A DNA stretch of 64,000 nt from Flammeovirga pacifica (lineage in GTDB: Bacteria > Bacteroidota > Bacteroidia > Cytophagales > Flammeovirgaceae), in NCBI RefSeq assembly GCF_000807855.2, contig NZ_JRYR02000001.1, forward strand, positions 4,464,302 to 4,528,301. Reading direction: 5' to 3'. Below are positions 8,327 to 17,403 of the stretch, piece after piece. The translations under genes were made by a program, and so were the position numbers. How positions within the stretch are numbered: the stretch's first letter is position 1; the number at the start of each line of letters is the position of its first letter. Under the pieces are notes generated by a model, which saw nothing but the letters and a program-made list of their open reading frames with translations, did not search any database and had not been told where the DNA came from.

Positions 8327-9700
8327 ATGTTACCACCGTATATATATTTTTTAGGAATTGGAGGGATAGGCATGAGTGCCTTGGCAAGATGGTTTCATGC
8401 CAATAAGGTAAATGTTAAAGGCTACGATAAAACAGCAACCGACTTAACAAGAAAACTGGTAGAAGAAAGTATTGAGGTACATTATGATGATAGTGTAGAA
8501 AATTTACCTAAAGATTTTTTTACACAGAAAAAAGAAGATGTATTGGTGGTGTACACACCTGCAATACCATCATCTCATAGAGCGAAAACATATTTAGAAG
8601 AACAAGGATATTCTTTAAAGAAAAGAGCTGAAGTTTTAGGTATAATAACGCAGTCTAGTTTTACTGTTGGTATTGCCGGAACACATGGTAAAACCACAAC
8701 CTCTTCTATGCTCGCTCATTTATTGAGGTTTTCAGGTAAAAACTGTTCTGCTTTCTTGGGAGGTATTTCTACAAATTATAATACCAATATGCTTTTAGGT
8801 GATAGCTTAAAAGAGGATCATATTGTGGTGGTAGAAGCAGATGAATTTGACCGATCTTTTTTACATTTATCGCCTAATATTATTGGTGTAACAAGTTGTG
8901 AAGCAGATCATTTAGATATATATGGAGATGAAGATGCAGTTTTTGATTCTTTTCAAGAGTTTATTAATAAATTACCTTCAGATGGTACGCTTTTCTTAGA
9001 AAATAAGATAGAAAGGTTACAGAACACAAATTCTTCTTCTACTTATACCTACGGTATTAACGGTGGTGTTATTAAAGTAGAGCATTTAGAAATTAAGAAA
9101 GGGAAGTTTTATTTTGATGCAGCTTTTCAGAATGGAAAGAAAATTCATAATATAGGTTTACCATTACCAGGGTTTCATAATGTAGAAAATGCATTATTAG
9201 CCATGTCTATAGCCTTAGAACTTGGATTGACAGAGACTGAAGTCAAAGAAGGTATAAGTAGCTATAAAGGAGTAAAAAGAAGGTTTGAAAAATGGGTGGA
9301 GAACGAGAGTAAGGTGTATGTAGACGATTATGCACATCATCCTACAGAAATCACTACTTTTATCAAGTCGTTGAAAGCTTTATACCCAAAAGAAAAAGTG
9401 ACGGTCATTTTTCAACCTCACTTATATTCAAGGACTTCAGATTTTGCAGATGGTTTTGGAGAAAGCTTATCTTTAGCTGATGAAGTTTGGTTGTTACCAC
9501 TATATCCAGCAAGGGAAGAGTTTGTAGAAGGTGTTAATTCTGAAATGTTACTAGGTAAAATAGTACATGATCAAAAAAAGATTGTAGAAGATGATCAATT
9601 AATCGATGAAATTCGCCAATTTAAGGGTAGAGTTATTGCGACAGTAGGAGCAGGTAATATTGATCGTTACACAAAACAAATTGCAGACATTCTTTCATAA
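8327..9700 (+). CDS. murC: UDP-N-acetylmuramate--L-alanine ligase
   Basis: ATP-dependent addition of L-Ala to UDP-MurNAc, the first peptide step of peptidoglycan synthesis. The 457-residue protein has the N-terminal Rossmann motif GIGGIGMSALA, the P-loop GTHGKTTT at residues 118-125 and the ligase motifs VVEADEFDRS and YVDDYAHHPTE. It is packed between murG (1 base) and ftsQ (3 bases), consistent with translation from one mRNA. Confidence 0.97.
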   Translation: MLPPYIYFLGIGGIGMSALARWFHANKVNVKGYDKTATDLTRKLVEESIEVHYDDSVENLPKDFFTQKKEDVLVVYTPAIPSSHRAKTYLEEQGYSLKKRAEVLGIITQSSFTVGIAGTHGKTTTSSMLAHLLRFSGKNCSAFLGGISTNYNTNMLLGDSLKEDHIVVVEADEFDRSFLHLSPNIIGVTSCEADHLDIYGDEDAVFDSFQEFINKLPSDGTLFLENKIERLQNTNSSSTYTYGINGGVIKVEHLEIKKGKFYFDAAFQNGKKIHNIGLPLPGFHNVENALLAMSIALELGLTETEVKEGISSYKGVKRRFEKWVENESKVYVDDYAHHPTEITTFIKSLKALYPKEKVTVIFQPHLYSRTSDFADGFGESLSLADEVWLLPLYPAREEFVEGVNSEMLLGKIVHDQKKIVEDDQLIDEIRQFKGRVIATVGAGNIDRYTKQIADILS

Positions 9701-9703
9701 TAA

Positions 9704-10480
9704 ATGAATAGCTCAAAAAATATACAAGAAATTTTTAACCAGAAAGGCGTAATCGGCCTTTTGATAATCATTCTTTTAATTATTGTTTCTATTATTTTTG
9801 CTTATACGCATCAATCAGAACAACAAGAAGGAGAATTATTGATTAATGTGTCAAACTTTAATGCACCTCGTTTTGTCGAGGATACCGAAGTGAAAGATGC
9901 AATAGCTAAAATGAATCTTGATCAAGCAGGAGTTAAAGAAGCTTCGATCACTGAGATTGAAAATAAGCTAAAAGAAATTCAATTTGTTAGAGATGCTCAA
10001 GTATCAAAAGATATCAAAAACAATTTGGTTATTGATATTGAGCAAGACCGTCCAATTGCAAGAGTAATTACACCTTCAGGAAATTCTACTTATATTAATC
10101 AGGAAGGCAAAATGATAGGTTTATCAAAAAAATATTCTGCAAGAGTAGTTTTAATTACTGGTAAAGGAGCGGATAAATTATTGAATCAAAAATTTTTAAA
10201 AGAATCTGTGTACGGAAAGAATTTACTAGAATTTGTCAACACATTAAGTAATGATAGATTTTGGAATGCTCAACTTACACAGTTAGATATACAAACAAAT
10301 ATGGATATCATTGCATATCCTCAAGTAGGTAAAGAAAGAATAGAATTTGGACTTCCTACTGGCTATTCTAAAAAGTTAGGTAAACTAAAATTATATTATA
10401 ATTCAATTGTTGCTAACAAAGGATGGAATGTATATAAAAACATTAAATTACAATATGAAGGACAAATTGTTTGTGATTAA
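9704..10480 (+). CDS. ftsQ: Cell division protein FtsQ
   Basis: A bitopic division protein: a short cytoplasmic N-terminus, one membrane helix at about residues 17-35, and a periplasmic part with a POTRA-like segment (about 45-110) followed by the FtsQ beta domain. In other bacteria it links FtsB/FtsL to the later divisome. Sequence conservation in this family is low; position between murC and ftsA in the canonical dcw order supports the call strongly. Length (258) is usual for Bacteroidota FtsQ. Confidence 0.9.
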   Translation: MNSSKNIQEIFNQKGVIGLLIIILLIIVSIIFAYTHQSEQQEGELLINVSNFNAPRFVEDTEVKDAIAKMNLDQAGVKEASITEIENKLKEIQFVRDAQVSKDIKNNLVIDIEQDRPIARVITPSGNSTYINQEGKMIGLSKKYSARVVLITGKGADKLLNQKFLKESVYGKNLLEFVNTLSNDRFWNAQLTQLDIQTNMDIIAYPQVGKERIEFGLPTGYSKKLGKLKLYYNSIVANKGWNVYKNIKLQYEGQIVCD

Positions 10481-10614
10481 CGCATTTACAATTTGAAATA
10501 TTTGCTTTTTAAGTAACATATTTAGAAATTTTACTTTTTAAAGAGAATTGTACAAAAGTAACTCCTCCAAAATAACAAAAACCCAGATGTTACTTGTCAA
10601 AATACACTTTGAAT

Positions 10615-11967
10615 ATGGAAGAAAAGATTATAGTAGGGCTTGATATAGGAACCACAAAGGTGTGTGCCGTGGTTGGTAGAATGAATGAGCATAATCAGTT
10701 AGAAATCCTAGGTTTGGGGCATGCCGCATCTGAGGGTGTTCGTGACGGTACTGTGAGTAATATAGCGAAAACAACTGAAGCTATTGATCAAGCAATTACT
10801 GATGCTGAGAATGATTCTAATATCGAGATCAATGTTGTCAATGTTGGTGTCGCTGGTAAGCACATCAAAAGCTTTAGACAACATGGTAGTATCACATTGC
10901 CCCATCAGGAGGATGAAATTTCTGTTACGGATGTTGAGCGTCTTACTAATGACATGTACCGTGTAATCACGGAACCTGGTACAGAAATTATCCATGTTCT
11001 TCCATTACATTATACTGTTGATAGCGAAGAGAAAATTAAGGACCCTGTAGGAATGGCAGGTGTGAAATTGGAGGCTGATTTTCATATTGTAACTGCAAAC
11101 AGTAACTCGATACGAAATATCACAAAGTGTATTGAAAGAAGTAATTTAGAAAGTGATCAGATGATGTTAGAACCATTAGCATCAAGTATGGCAGTACTTT
11201 CTGAAGAAGAAAAGGAAGCAGGCGTAGCGATTATTGATATTGGTGGAGGAACCACTGATATTGCTATCTTTTATGATGGTATTATTCGCCATACTGCAGT
11301 TATTCCTTTTGGAGGTGATATCATTACATCTGATATTAAACAAGGTTGTGCAGTAATGCAAAACCAAGCTGAATTATTGAAAGTCAAATTTGGACAATCA
11401 ATGGCAGCAAATACCAAAGATTCTGATGTAGTTGAAATACCAGGTATTAATAATAGAACACCAAAAGAGGTTTCCATCAAAAACTTAGCTTACATAATTG
11501 AGGCTAGAATGGAAGAAATTATTGACCTAATTAAAGCTGAATTAAAAGATTCAGGTTATCTAGATAAATTAGCTGGAGGATTAGTTCTTACAGGTGGAGG
11601 TGCTAAGTTGAGAAACTTACAACACTTGTTTGAATATAAAATTGGATTGGATACTCGTATTGGTTATCCTACAGTTTTCTTGGGTAAATCGCACGGCTCT
11701 GAAAAAGTGAAAGATCCTAAATTTGCAACAGCTTTAGGCTTAGCATTAGCAGGGTTCAAATCAATTGATGAAAGAGATAAAGATCGTCCTAGAAGTATTT
11801 ATCAACAGCCAATTCACCAAGAGGAGAAAAAGCGTTTTTCTACTGAAAAAGAGAAAGTGGTAGACACGACAGCTCCTCGAGGAAAGAACATTTTTTCTGA
11901 CTTTTTACAAAAAGCTAAAGATTTGTTGATAGATGACTATGAAGACGATGAAGATTATAAAGATTAA
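10615..11967 (+). CDS. ftsA: Cell division protein FtsA
   Basis: An actin-fold ATPase that tethers FtsZ filaments to the membrane. Visible motifs are the phosphate-1 loop DIGTTKVCAVVG, the phosphate-2 loop DIGGGTTDIAIF and an adenosine-type motif GLVLTGGGAKLR. The C-terminus is rich in acidic residues after FLQKAKDLLID, consistent with an end helix. A TTG 21 bases upstream is in frame, but the ATG at 10615 puts the conserved first strand at the usual distance, so it is preferred. The preceding 134 bases have no terminator, so the gene is probably read from the murG-murC-ftsQ transcript. Confidence 0.96.
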   Translation: MEEKIIVGLDIGTTKVCAVVGRMNEHNQLEILGLGHAASEGVRDGTVSNIAKTTEAIDQAITDAENDSNIEINVVNVGVAGKHIKSFRQHGSITLPHQEDEISVTDVERLTNDMYRVITEPGTEIIHVLPLHYTVDSEEKIKDPVGMAGVKLEADFHIVTANSNSIRNITKCIERSNLESDQMMLEPLASSMAVLSEEEKEAGVAIIDIGGGTTDIAIFYDGIIRHTAVIPFGGDIITSDIKQGCAVMQNQAELLKVKFGQSMAANTKDSDVVEIPGINNRTPKEVSIKNLAYIIEARMEEIIDLIKAELKDSGYLDKLAGGLVLTGGGAKLRNLQHLFEYKIGLDTRIGYPTVFLGKSHGSEKVKDPKFATALGLALAGFKSIDERDKDRPRSIYQQPIHQEEKKRFSTEKEKVVDTTAPRGKNIFSDFLQKAKDLLIDDYEDDEDYKD

Positions 11968-11976
11968 ATTGGATTT

Positions 11977-12006
11977 TTTTAATACTCCTAGGAGGTAGTA
12001 TTAAAA
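11977..12006. other. Inverted repeat in the ftsA-ftsZ gap
   Basis: Arms TTTTAATAC (11977-11985) and GTATTAAAA (11998-12006) flank a core containing CCTAGG. The plus strand lacks a T-run after the stem, so it is not a clear terminator of ftsA. It may be an ftsZ leader hairpin or operator; the role is unknown. Confidence 0.45.
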
Positions 12007-12156
12007 TTATGTAATTTCAGTCTTAAGAATAATAATTTTCTTGAGATACTTCTCAGATTAGTATTATCTTTTAAAATTTGCAATTAATTTTGCAATTGAG
12101 TATAAACAGAAATAAAGACCTAATTTTAGGTTTAGAAAAATAAATTTTTTAAGTCT

Positions 12157-13572
12157 ATGACTGAAACGAGCTACGAGTTTGATATGTCTAGCAATCCTGC
12201 TGCTAACAAAATTATCAAAGTGGTTGGCGTTGGTGGAGGCGGTGGTAATGCTGTCAGACACATGTATGAACTAGGAATCCATGATGTGGATTTCTTCATC
12301 GCTAATACTGATAAACAGGCTTTAGAATCTAGTCCTGTTCCTAATAAAGTACAACTTGGTCTTGAGTTGACAAGTGGCCTTGGTGCTGGTGCAAAGCCAG
12401 AGATAGGTAGAGAGTCTGCTTTAGAGACAAAGGACGATATAAAGCAATTTTTGTCTAATGGTACCAAAATGGTATTTATTACGGCTGGAATGGGTGGTGG
12501 TACCGGTACTGGTGCAGCACCTGTAATAGCAGAGATTGCACGTAGCTTAGGTATCCTTACTGTAGGTATTGTTACAATGCCTTTCCGTTTTGAAGGTAAA
12601 CCAAAAGAAAGACGTGCCTTAACAGGTATCGAAGAATTAAAAGAACACTGTGATACAGTATTGGTAATATTGAACGAAAAACTTAAAGAAGTTTACGGTC
12701 GTTCATCTATGCGTGAAGCCTTCTCTCAAGCTGATAATGTTTTGGCAAGAGCAGCAAAGTCGATTGCAGAGATCATTACTGTTGATGCATATATTAACGT
12801 TGACTTTGAGGATGTCAACACTGTAATGAGAGAAGCTGGTACGGCTGTAATGGGCTCATCTATTGAATCGGGTGAAGACCGTGCAATTAGAGCCACGGAA
12901 CAAGCTATTGCCTCTCCATTATTAAACAATACTGATATTACTAATGCTAAATATATCTTATTATCATTAGTAGTAAGTGATTATGATGATCTTGATATGG
13001 CTGAATTGGAGCAAGTAACTACTTACATCCAAGATAGAGCTGGAGAAGAAGCAGAAGTAATCTTCGGTGTTGCTAAAGATGAATCTCTTGGTGATGCTAT
13101 TAGCGTAACTGTTATTGCAACTGGTTTTGAAGCTGATAACGATACACCGTCATCTGATTTTTTTAGCAAAGGGGAGTCTGGCTTAGGTGGTAAAATAAAC
13201 CGCCCTGTGACTAACGTTGCTAAGCCTGAACCTGTAAAAGTGGAGGTTGAAACACCTCAAGTTGTTGAAGAAGCTCCAAAGGAAGAAACACCTGTGGATG
13301 AAGTTTCAGCGGCTCCCCAAACCAACGAATCTGAAGAAAAAGCAAAAACAGTTTATTCTTTAGAAGATGATTATGATGCTCCAGTACCATCAGCACAAAA
13401 ATCTGAAAGTACAGAAGCAGTTGAAACACCCTTTGAAGGTAGACTTAGCAGTTATAAAAAGATCGACTCAATGAAAGATATTTCTAGCGATGAGTTAAAA
13501 GATCTTAGAGATGTACCTGCTTACTTAAGAAGAGGAGTGAAGCTTAATTCATCAAAATCTGAAGAAGAATAA
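12157..13572 (+). CDS. ftsZ: Cell division GTPase FtsZ
   Basis: A tubulin-like GTPase that forms the division ring. The tubulin signature GGGTGTGAAP lies at residues 113-122, the N-terminal nucleotide loop VVGVGGGGGNAV is intact, and the T7 loop region ITVDAYINVDFEDV is present. After the GTPase core (to about residue 325) comes an acidic Pro/Glu-rich linker, then a C-terminal segment with DVPAYLRRGVKL, the usual Bacteroidota FtsZ tail that binds FtsA. It is followed by a strong terminator. The 189-base leader suggests its own promoter as well as readthrough. Confidence 0.98.
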   Translation: MTETSYEFDMSSNPAANKIIKVVGVGGGGGNAVRHMYELGIHDVDFFIANTDKQALESSPVPNKVQLGLELTSGLGAGAKPEIGRESALETKDDIKQFLSNGTKMVFITAGMGGGTGTGAAPVIAEIARSLGILTVGIVTMPFRFEGKPKERRALTGIEELKEHCDTVLVILNEKLKEVYGRSSMREAFSQADNVLARAAKSIAEIITVDAYINVDFEDVNTVMREAGTAVMGSSIESGEDRAIRATEQAIASPLLNNTDITNAKYILLSLVVSDYDDLDMAELEQVTTYIQDRAGEEAEVIFGVAKDESLGDAISVTVIATGFEADNDTPSSDFFSKGESGLGGKINRPVTNVAKPEPVKVEVETPQVVEEAPKEETPVDEVSAAPQTNESEEKAKTVYSLEDDYDAPVPSAQKSESTEAVETPFEGRLSSYKKIDSMKDISSDELKDLRDVPAYLRRGVKLNSSKSEEE

Positions 13573-13598
13573 AAACATTTTTTGTTCACTAATAACAC

Positions 13599-13636
13599 AA
13601 AAGGGTCGATAAATTTTAGAATTTATCGACCCTTTT
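13599..13636. terminator. Bidirectional terminator after ftsZ
   Basis: A 17-bp perfect stem (13599-13615 with 13620-13636, core GGGTCGATAAATT) and a 4-base loop between convergent genes, with A/T runs on both sides. Confidence 0.9.
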
Positions 13637-13686
13637 ACTATCTGTAGATATTAATTTGAGAATAGTTTTTATTCAAATTAATTTCA

Positions 13687-14565
13687 TTAATTATTTTTTG
13701 CTTCAGAAATAGCGGCTTTTCTATTGGTGTAAATCAAATTTAGTATTGATCCAGCGACCACTAATAGCATTCCCATTAATACCTGCCATGAAAAGAATTC
13801 TCCAAATAGTAGAATACCATACACAACTCCATAAATGACACTACTATAATTCATACTAGCAACAGTGGCTGTATCATCATCAGATTGATATGCCTTGGTA
13901 AGTAGTATCTGACTCACTTGTGATAGAATACCAATGGTCAATAATGCGACCCAATCCCACCCCATAGGAGTAATCCATTCTGTATAATAACACCAAACTC
14001 CAGTTAATGGAACAGCCACAAATGGGAAATAGAAGATGATAACAACAGGGTGTTCTTTTCCTTTTAATTTACCAATAGCAGTATAAGCACCCGCAGCAGC
14101 TAAAGCTCCAAGAACAGCAACTATTAAGTAAAACATATCAACATCTGGATCAAAACCTTTAATTACTATTACGCCTATAATAGAGAGGACGAAGAAAAGA
14201 TATTGAATAGGTTTTAATGTTTTATTTAAGAAAAGCACTGCAAGTACAGCTGTAAATAAAGGTGCTAAATTCTGTAATACAACTGCAGTTGCCAAAGGTA
14301 AATTTTGATAACTAGCAAAAAGTAAAACCATTCCTAGAGTACCTACGAAACCTCTTGTGAGAAGCCATCCTTTATTATTTCCCCATACATTTACATTTTG
14401 TCGTTTAAGAGTAACATAACTGATAACAAAAGCAATTAAAGCTCTAAAAAATACGATTTCTTGAGGAGGAATGTGATTAATTACTTTGACAATTACCTGC
14501 ATACTCGTAATGATAAACGCAGCTAAAAGCATTTGTTGAGAACCTTTGCCTAGTTGAAGTTTCAT
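13687..14565 (-). CDS. DMT-superfamily (EamA) transporter
   Basis: A 292-residue inner-membrane protein with about ten predicted helices in two five-helix repeats, the layout of EamA/drug-metabolite transporters. The second EamA half carries the typical SVIYGVVYGILLFGE segment near residue 245. Substrate cannot be predicted; members export amino acids, metabolites or drugs. It is a single gene, convergent with ftsZ. A possible -7 box (14599-14606) lies just upstream. Confidence 0.88.
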   Translation of the reverse strand: MKLQLGKGSQQMLLAAFIITSMQVIVKVINHIPPQEIVFFRALIAFVISYVTLKRQNVNVWGNNKGWLLTRGFVGTLGMVLLFASYQNLPLATAVVLQNLAPLFTAVLAVLFLNKTLKPIQYLFFVLSIIGVIVIKGFDPDVDMFYLIVAVLGALAAAGAYTAIGKLKGKEHPVVIIFYFPFVAVPLTGVWCYYTEWITPMGWDWVALLTIGILSQVSQILLTKAYQSDDDTATVASMNYSSVIYGVVYGILLFGEFFSWQVLMGMLLVVAGSILNLIYTNRKAAISEAKNN

Positions 14566-14598
14566 GTATATTTTTTATCCTTATAAAAATTGGTTAAC

Positions 14599-14606
14599 CA
14601 AAAGTA
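14599..14606 (-). promoter_or_regulatory. Possible -7 box for the EamA gene
   Basis: On the minus strand TACTTTTG matches TAnnTTTG, 33 bases before the ATG. No TTTG is found at the expected -33 spacing. Confidence 0.35.
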
Positions 14607-14704
14607 GTGTAAAAAATGTGAATTATTCTACTTCATTGACAATTATCAATAAAGAAATATGATTTCAGGGTGTAAATTGCCGTTCTTAATTGAAAATGAA
14701 CTGA

Positions 14705-17137
14705 ATGCACTCAAATAATAATAAAGAAAGTTGTTTTCACTGTGGGGAAGACTGTGTCGATGAAATCATCACTAATGATGAGGGTAAGAAGTTTTGTTGT
14801 AATGGTTGTCATATGGTGTATGACTTGTTACAAGAAAATAACCTGTCAGATTATTATCGATTAAACAATCAACCAGGTGTAAGACAAAAAGGACGCTCTC
14901 AAAAAGAAAAATTAGCTTATTTAGATGATGAGGTTATCCAGAGTAAACTGATTGATTTTACAGATGGTACTATCGCTAAACTATCTTTTTACCTTCCTCA
15001 AATACATTGTTCTTCTTGTATATGGTTGTTAGAGAAATTACCAGAATTACAAGGAGGTATTTTGGAGGCTAAAGTTAATTTCTTGAAACGTGAAATTTAT
15101 ATCACTTTTGAAGAAGAAAAAATAAACCTTAGGTCCTTAGTAGAAATGTTGATTAATCTTGGTTATGAACCTTTAATCAATTTGGATGATCTAGAAAAAA
15201 ATAAGAAAGAGAAACAGAGAAGAAGTCAAGAAAAATCATTTTATATCAAATTAGGAGTGGTAGGCTTCTGTTTTGGTAATATCATGATGCTCAGTTTTCC
15301 TGAATATTTAGGGATAACAGTTGAGGATAAAAACTTCATTGATTTATTCGGCTACCTTAATTTAATTCTGAGTCTTCCCGTATTTTTCTATGGAGCAAAA
15401 GACTATTTAACTTCTGCTTGGCAAGCGATCAAACACAAAGGAGTGAATATTGATGTGCCTATTTCCTTAGGTATTTTTGCTCTCTTTTTAAGAAGTGCTT
15501 TTGAAATTTTATTAGAAACAGGTGCAGGTTATTTGGATTCTTTAGGTGCTTTAATTTTCCTTTTATTGATTGGGAAATGGTTTCAACAAAAGACCTTTGA
15601 TAATATATCATTTGAACGTGATTATAAATCTTACTTCCCTATTGCTGTTACTAGAATAGTAAGTGGTGAAAAGGAAAATATACCTTTAAGTAAATTAGAG
15701 GTGAATGATACCTTAGAAATTAGAAATGGTGAATTGATACCTGCAGACGCCATCTTAAAAAGAGGTGATGCACAAATTGATTACAGTTTTGTAACAGGAG
15801 AATCCAAGCCTGTTGGTAAACAATCTGGGGATCTTTTGTATGCAGGAGGGAAACAAACCGCCGGAGTAATTCAAATAGAGGTTACAAAAGAAGTTTCTCA
15901 ATCATATCTTACAAGGTTATGGAATGAGCAAACCTTTACAGATGAAAACTCAGCGGACTTTCTACATACAAAAACCAATGTGATTAGTAAGTGGTTTACA
16001 TTGATCATTCTGTTAGTAGCATCAATTGCTGGTGTTTATTGGTGGAATGTGGATGGTCCTACACACGCTGTAAATACTTTTACTGCAGTGTTAATTATTG
16101 CTTGTCCATGTGCATTAGCTTTAAATGCTCCTTTTGCCTTAGGTAATGCAATGAGAATAATGGCCCGTTTTGGGTTATATGTTCGTGACGTAAGAGCAGT
16201 TGAAAAAATGGCAAGTGTAGATCATTTGGTCTTTGATAAAACAGGAACAATTACCTCTGCTAAAGAACAAGGAATTAATTATGAAGGTGAAACTCTTTCT
16301 GAGACTCAAAAAGCAATGGTGTATGCTTTAACTTCCCAATCGACACATCCTGTATCAAGTAGAATTGCCGATGCAATGAAACCGTTTGACAAAAAGTTAT
16401 CCGTCTCAGAATTTAAAGAAGTAGAGGGTAATGGTATTGAAGGCATTGTAGATGGGGTTGAAATGAAAATGGGCAAGGCTAGTTTTGTTACTTCTGATCA
16501 TTTTACAAAGAAAACATTCCAAACAGTATCTTATGTCCAAATAGGTGATGCTACCGTTGGGCGATTTACATTAGCTCAATCTTTAAGAAAGGGAATCGAT
16601 AAGTTATTACATCAATTAGTTGAAAAAAGCTACGGTATTTCCCTTTTGTCTGGTGATAACTCATCAGAAAAAGAACGTTTATCGAAAATATTTCCTGAAG
16701 GAACTGAGATGAAATTTGATCAATCTCCTAAGGATAAAATGAATGATATCCAGTTGCATCAATCAAATAATAAAAAAGTCTTGATGATTGGTGATGGTTT
16801 AAATGATGCAGGAGCATTAAAACAATCTGATGTTGGTATTGCTGTAGCAGAAGATGCACATCAATTCTCTCCAGCATGTGATGGGATATTGGCAGCGAAT
16901 AAAGTGAAGGATTTACATAAATATCTTCGTTTTTCTAAAATAGCTGTTCGAATGGTTTATGTAGGTTTCGTAATTTCTTTTTTCTATAACATTATAGGAT
17001 TAAGTTTTGCCGTGCAAGGAAACTTATCTCCATTAATTGCAGCCATATTAATGCCTTTAAGTTCTATATCTGTAGTTTTAGTTGGTATGATGGGGACGAC
17101 TTGGGCAGGAAGAAAATTTGTGATAAAAAGCTCTTAA
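14705..17137 (+). CDS. Copper-translocating P-type ATPase, CcoI/FixI-like
   Basis: An 810-residue P1B-type ATPase. An N-terminal Cys-rich metal-binding region (CFHCGEDC and FCCNGC, residues 10-40) is followed by an HMA-like domain with HCSSC (His101, Cys102, Cys105), then membrane helices, the transport motif CPC (Cys467), the phosphorylation site DKTGT (Asp511) and GDGLNDAGAL. The N-terminal double Cys region plus CPCALALN is typical of CcoI, which supplies copper to cbb3 oxidase. In relatives ccoS and ccoNOP follow; here the next gene is a chitinase, so the oxidase genes must be elsewhere. A copper exporter is the alternative. Confidence 0.88.
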   Translation: MHSNNNKESCFHCGEDCVDEIITNDEGKKFCCNGCHMVYDLLQENNLSDYYRLNNQPGVRQKGRSQKEKLAYLDDEVIQSKLIDFTDGTIAKLSFYLPQIHCSSCIWLLEKLPELQGGILEAKVNFLKREIYITFEEEKINLRSLVEMLINLGYEPLINLDDLEKNKKEKQRRSQEKSFYIKLGVVGFCFGNIMMLSFPEYLGITVEDKNFIDLFGYLNLILSLPVFFYGAKDYLTSAWQAIKHKGVNIDVPISLGIFALFLRSAFEILLETGAGYLDSLGALIFLLLIGKWFQQKTFDNISFERDYKSYFPIAVTRIVSGEKENIPLSKLEVNDTLEIRNGELIPADAILKRGDAQIDYSFVTGESKPVGKQSGDLLYAGGKQTAGVIQIEVTKEVSQSYLTRLWNEQTFTDENSADFLHTKTNVISKWFTLIILLVASIAGVYWWNVDGPTHAVNTFTAVLIIACPCALALNAPFALGNAMRIMARFGLYVRDVRAVEKMASVDHLVFDKTGTITSAKEQGINYEGETLSETQKAMVYALTSQSTHPVSSRIADAMKPFDKKLSVSEFKEVEGNGIEGIVDGVEMKMGKASFVTSDHFTKKTFQTVSYVQIGDATVGRFTLAQSLRKGIDKLLHQLVEKSYGISLLSGDNSSEKERLSKIFPEGTEMKFDQSPKDKMNDIQLHQSNNKKVLMIGDGLNDAGALKQSDVGIAVAEDAHQFSPACDGILAANKVKDLHKYLRFSKIAVRMVYVGFVISFFYNIIGLSFAVQGNLSPLIAAILMPLSSISVVLVGMMGTTWAGRKFVIKSS

Positions 17138-17193
17138 AATTGATTACTTAAAAAGGGTTGTATCCTTAAAAAAGGGTCAATTGGTAAAGGTAT

Positions 17194-17225
17194 AAAAGGT
17201 ATGTACCCCTAGGGTAGATACTTTT
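17194..17225 (+). terminator. Terminator after the copper ATPase
   Basis: Stem AAAAG(G)TAT-G-TACCC with GGGTA-G-ATACTTTT around a CTA loop, followed by T-rich sequence. It has one bulged G and one G-G mismatch. Confidence 0.7.
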
Positions 17226-17309
17226 TGTACCCTTTTTTGTCTATAAATATGGCATAGATGTATCACTAATTGTATATATCACACTTTTTAATGTGGGTTA
17301 GATAATAAA

Positions 17310-17317
17310 TAGGTTTG
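17310..17317 (+). promoter_or_regulatory. Possible -7 box of the chitinase gene
   Basis: TAGGTTTG matches TAnnTTTG and leaves a leader of about 80 bases. The -33 region has only a T-run (17285-17289), not TTTG. Confidence 0.4.
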
Positions 17318-17403
17318 TACTTGAGTAGCAACAAGTTTACTTCAGTAATATCCAAACTTAAATCAAGTACTACTCTTATTTTTAATCTAACTATCACAAA
17401 AGG

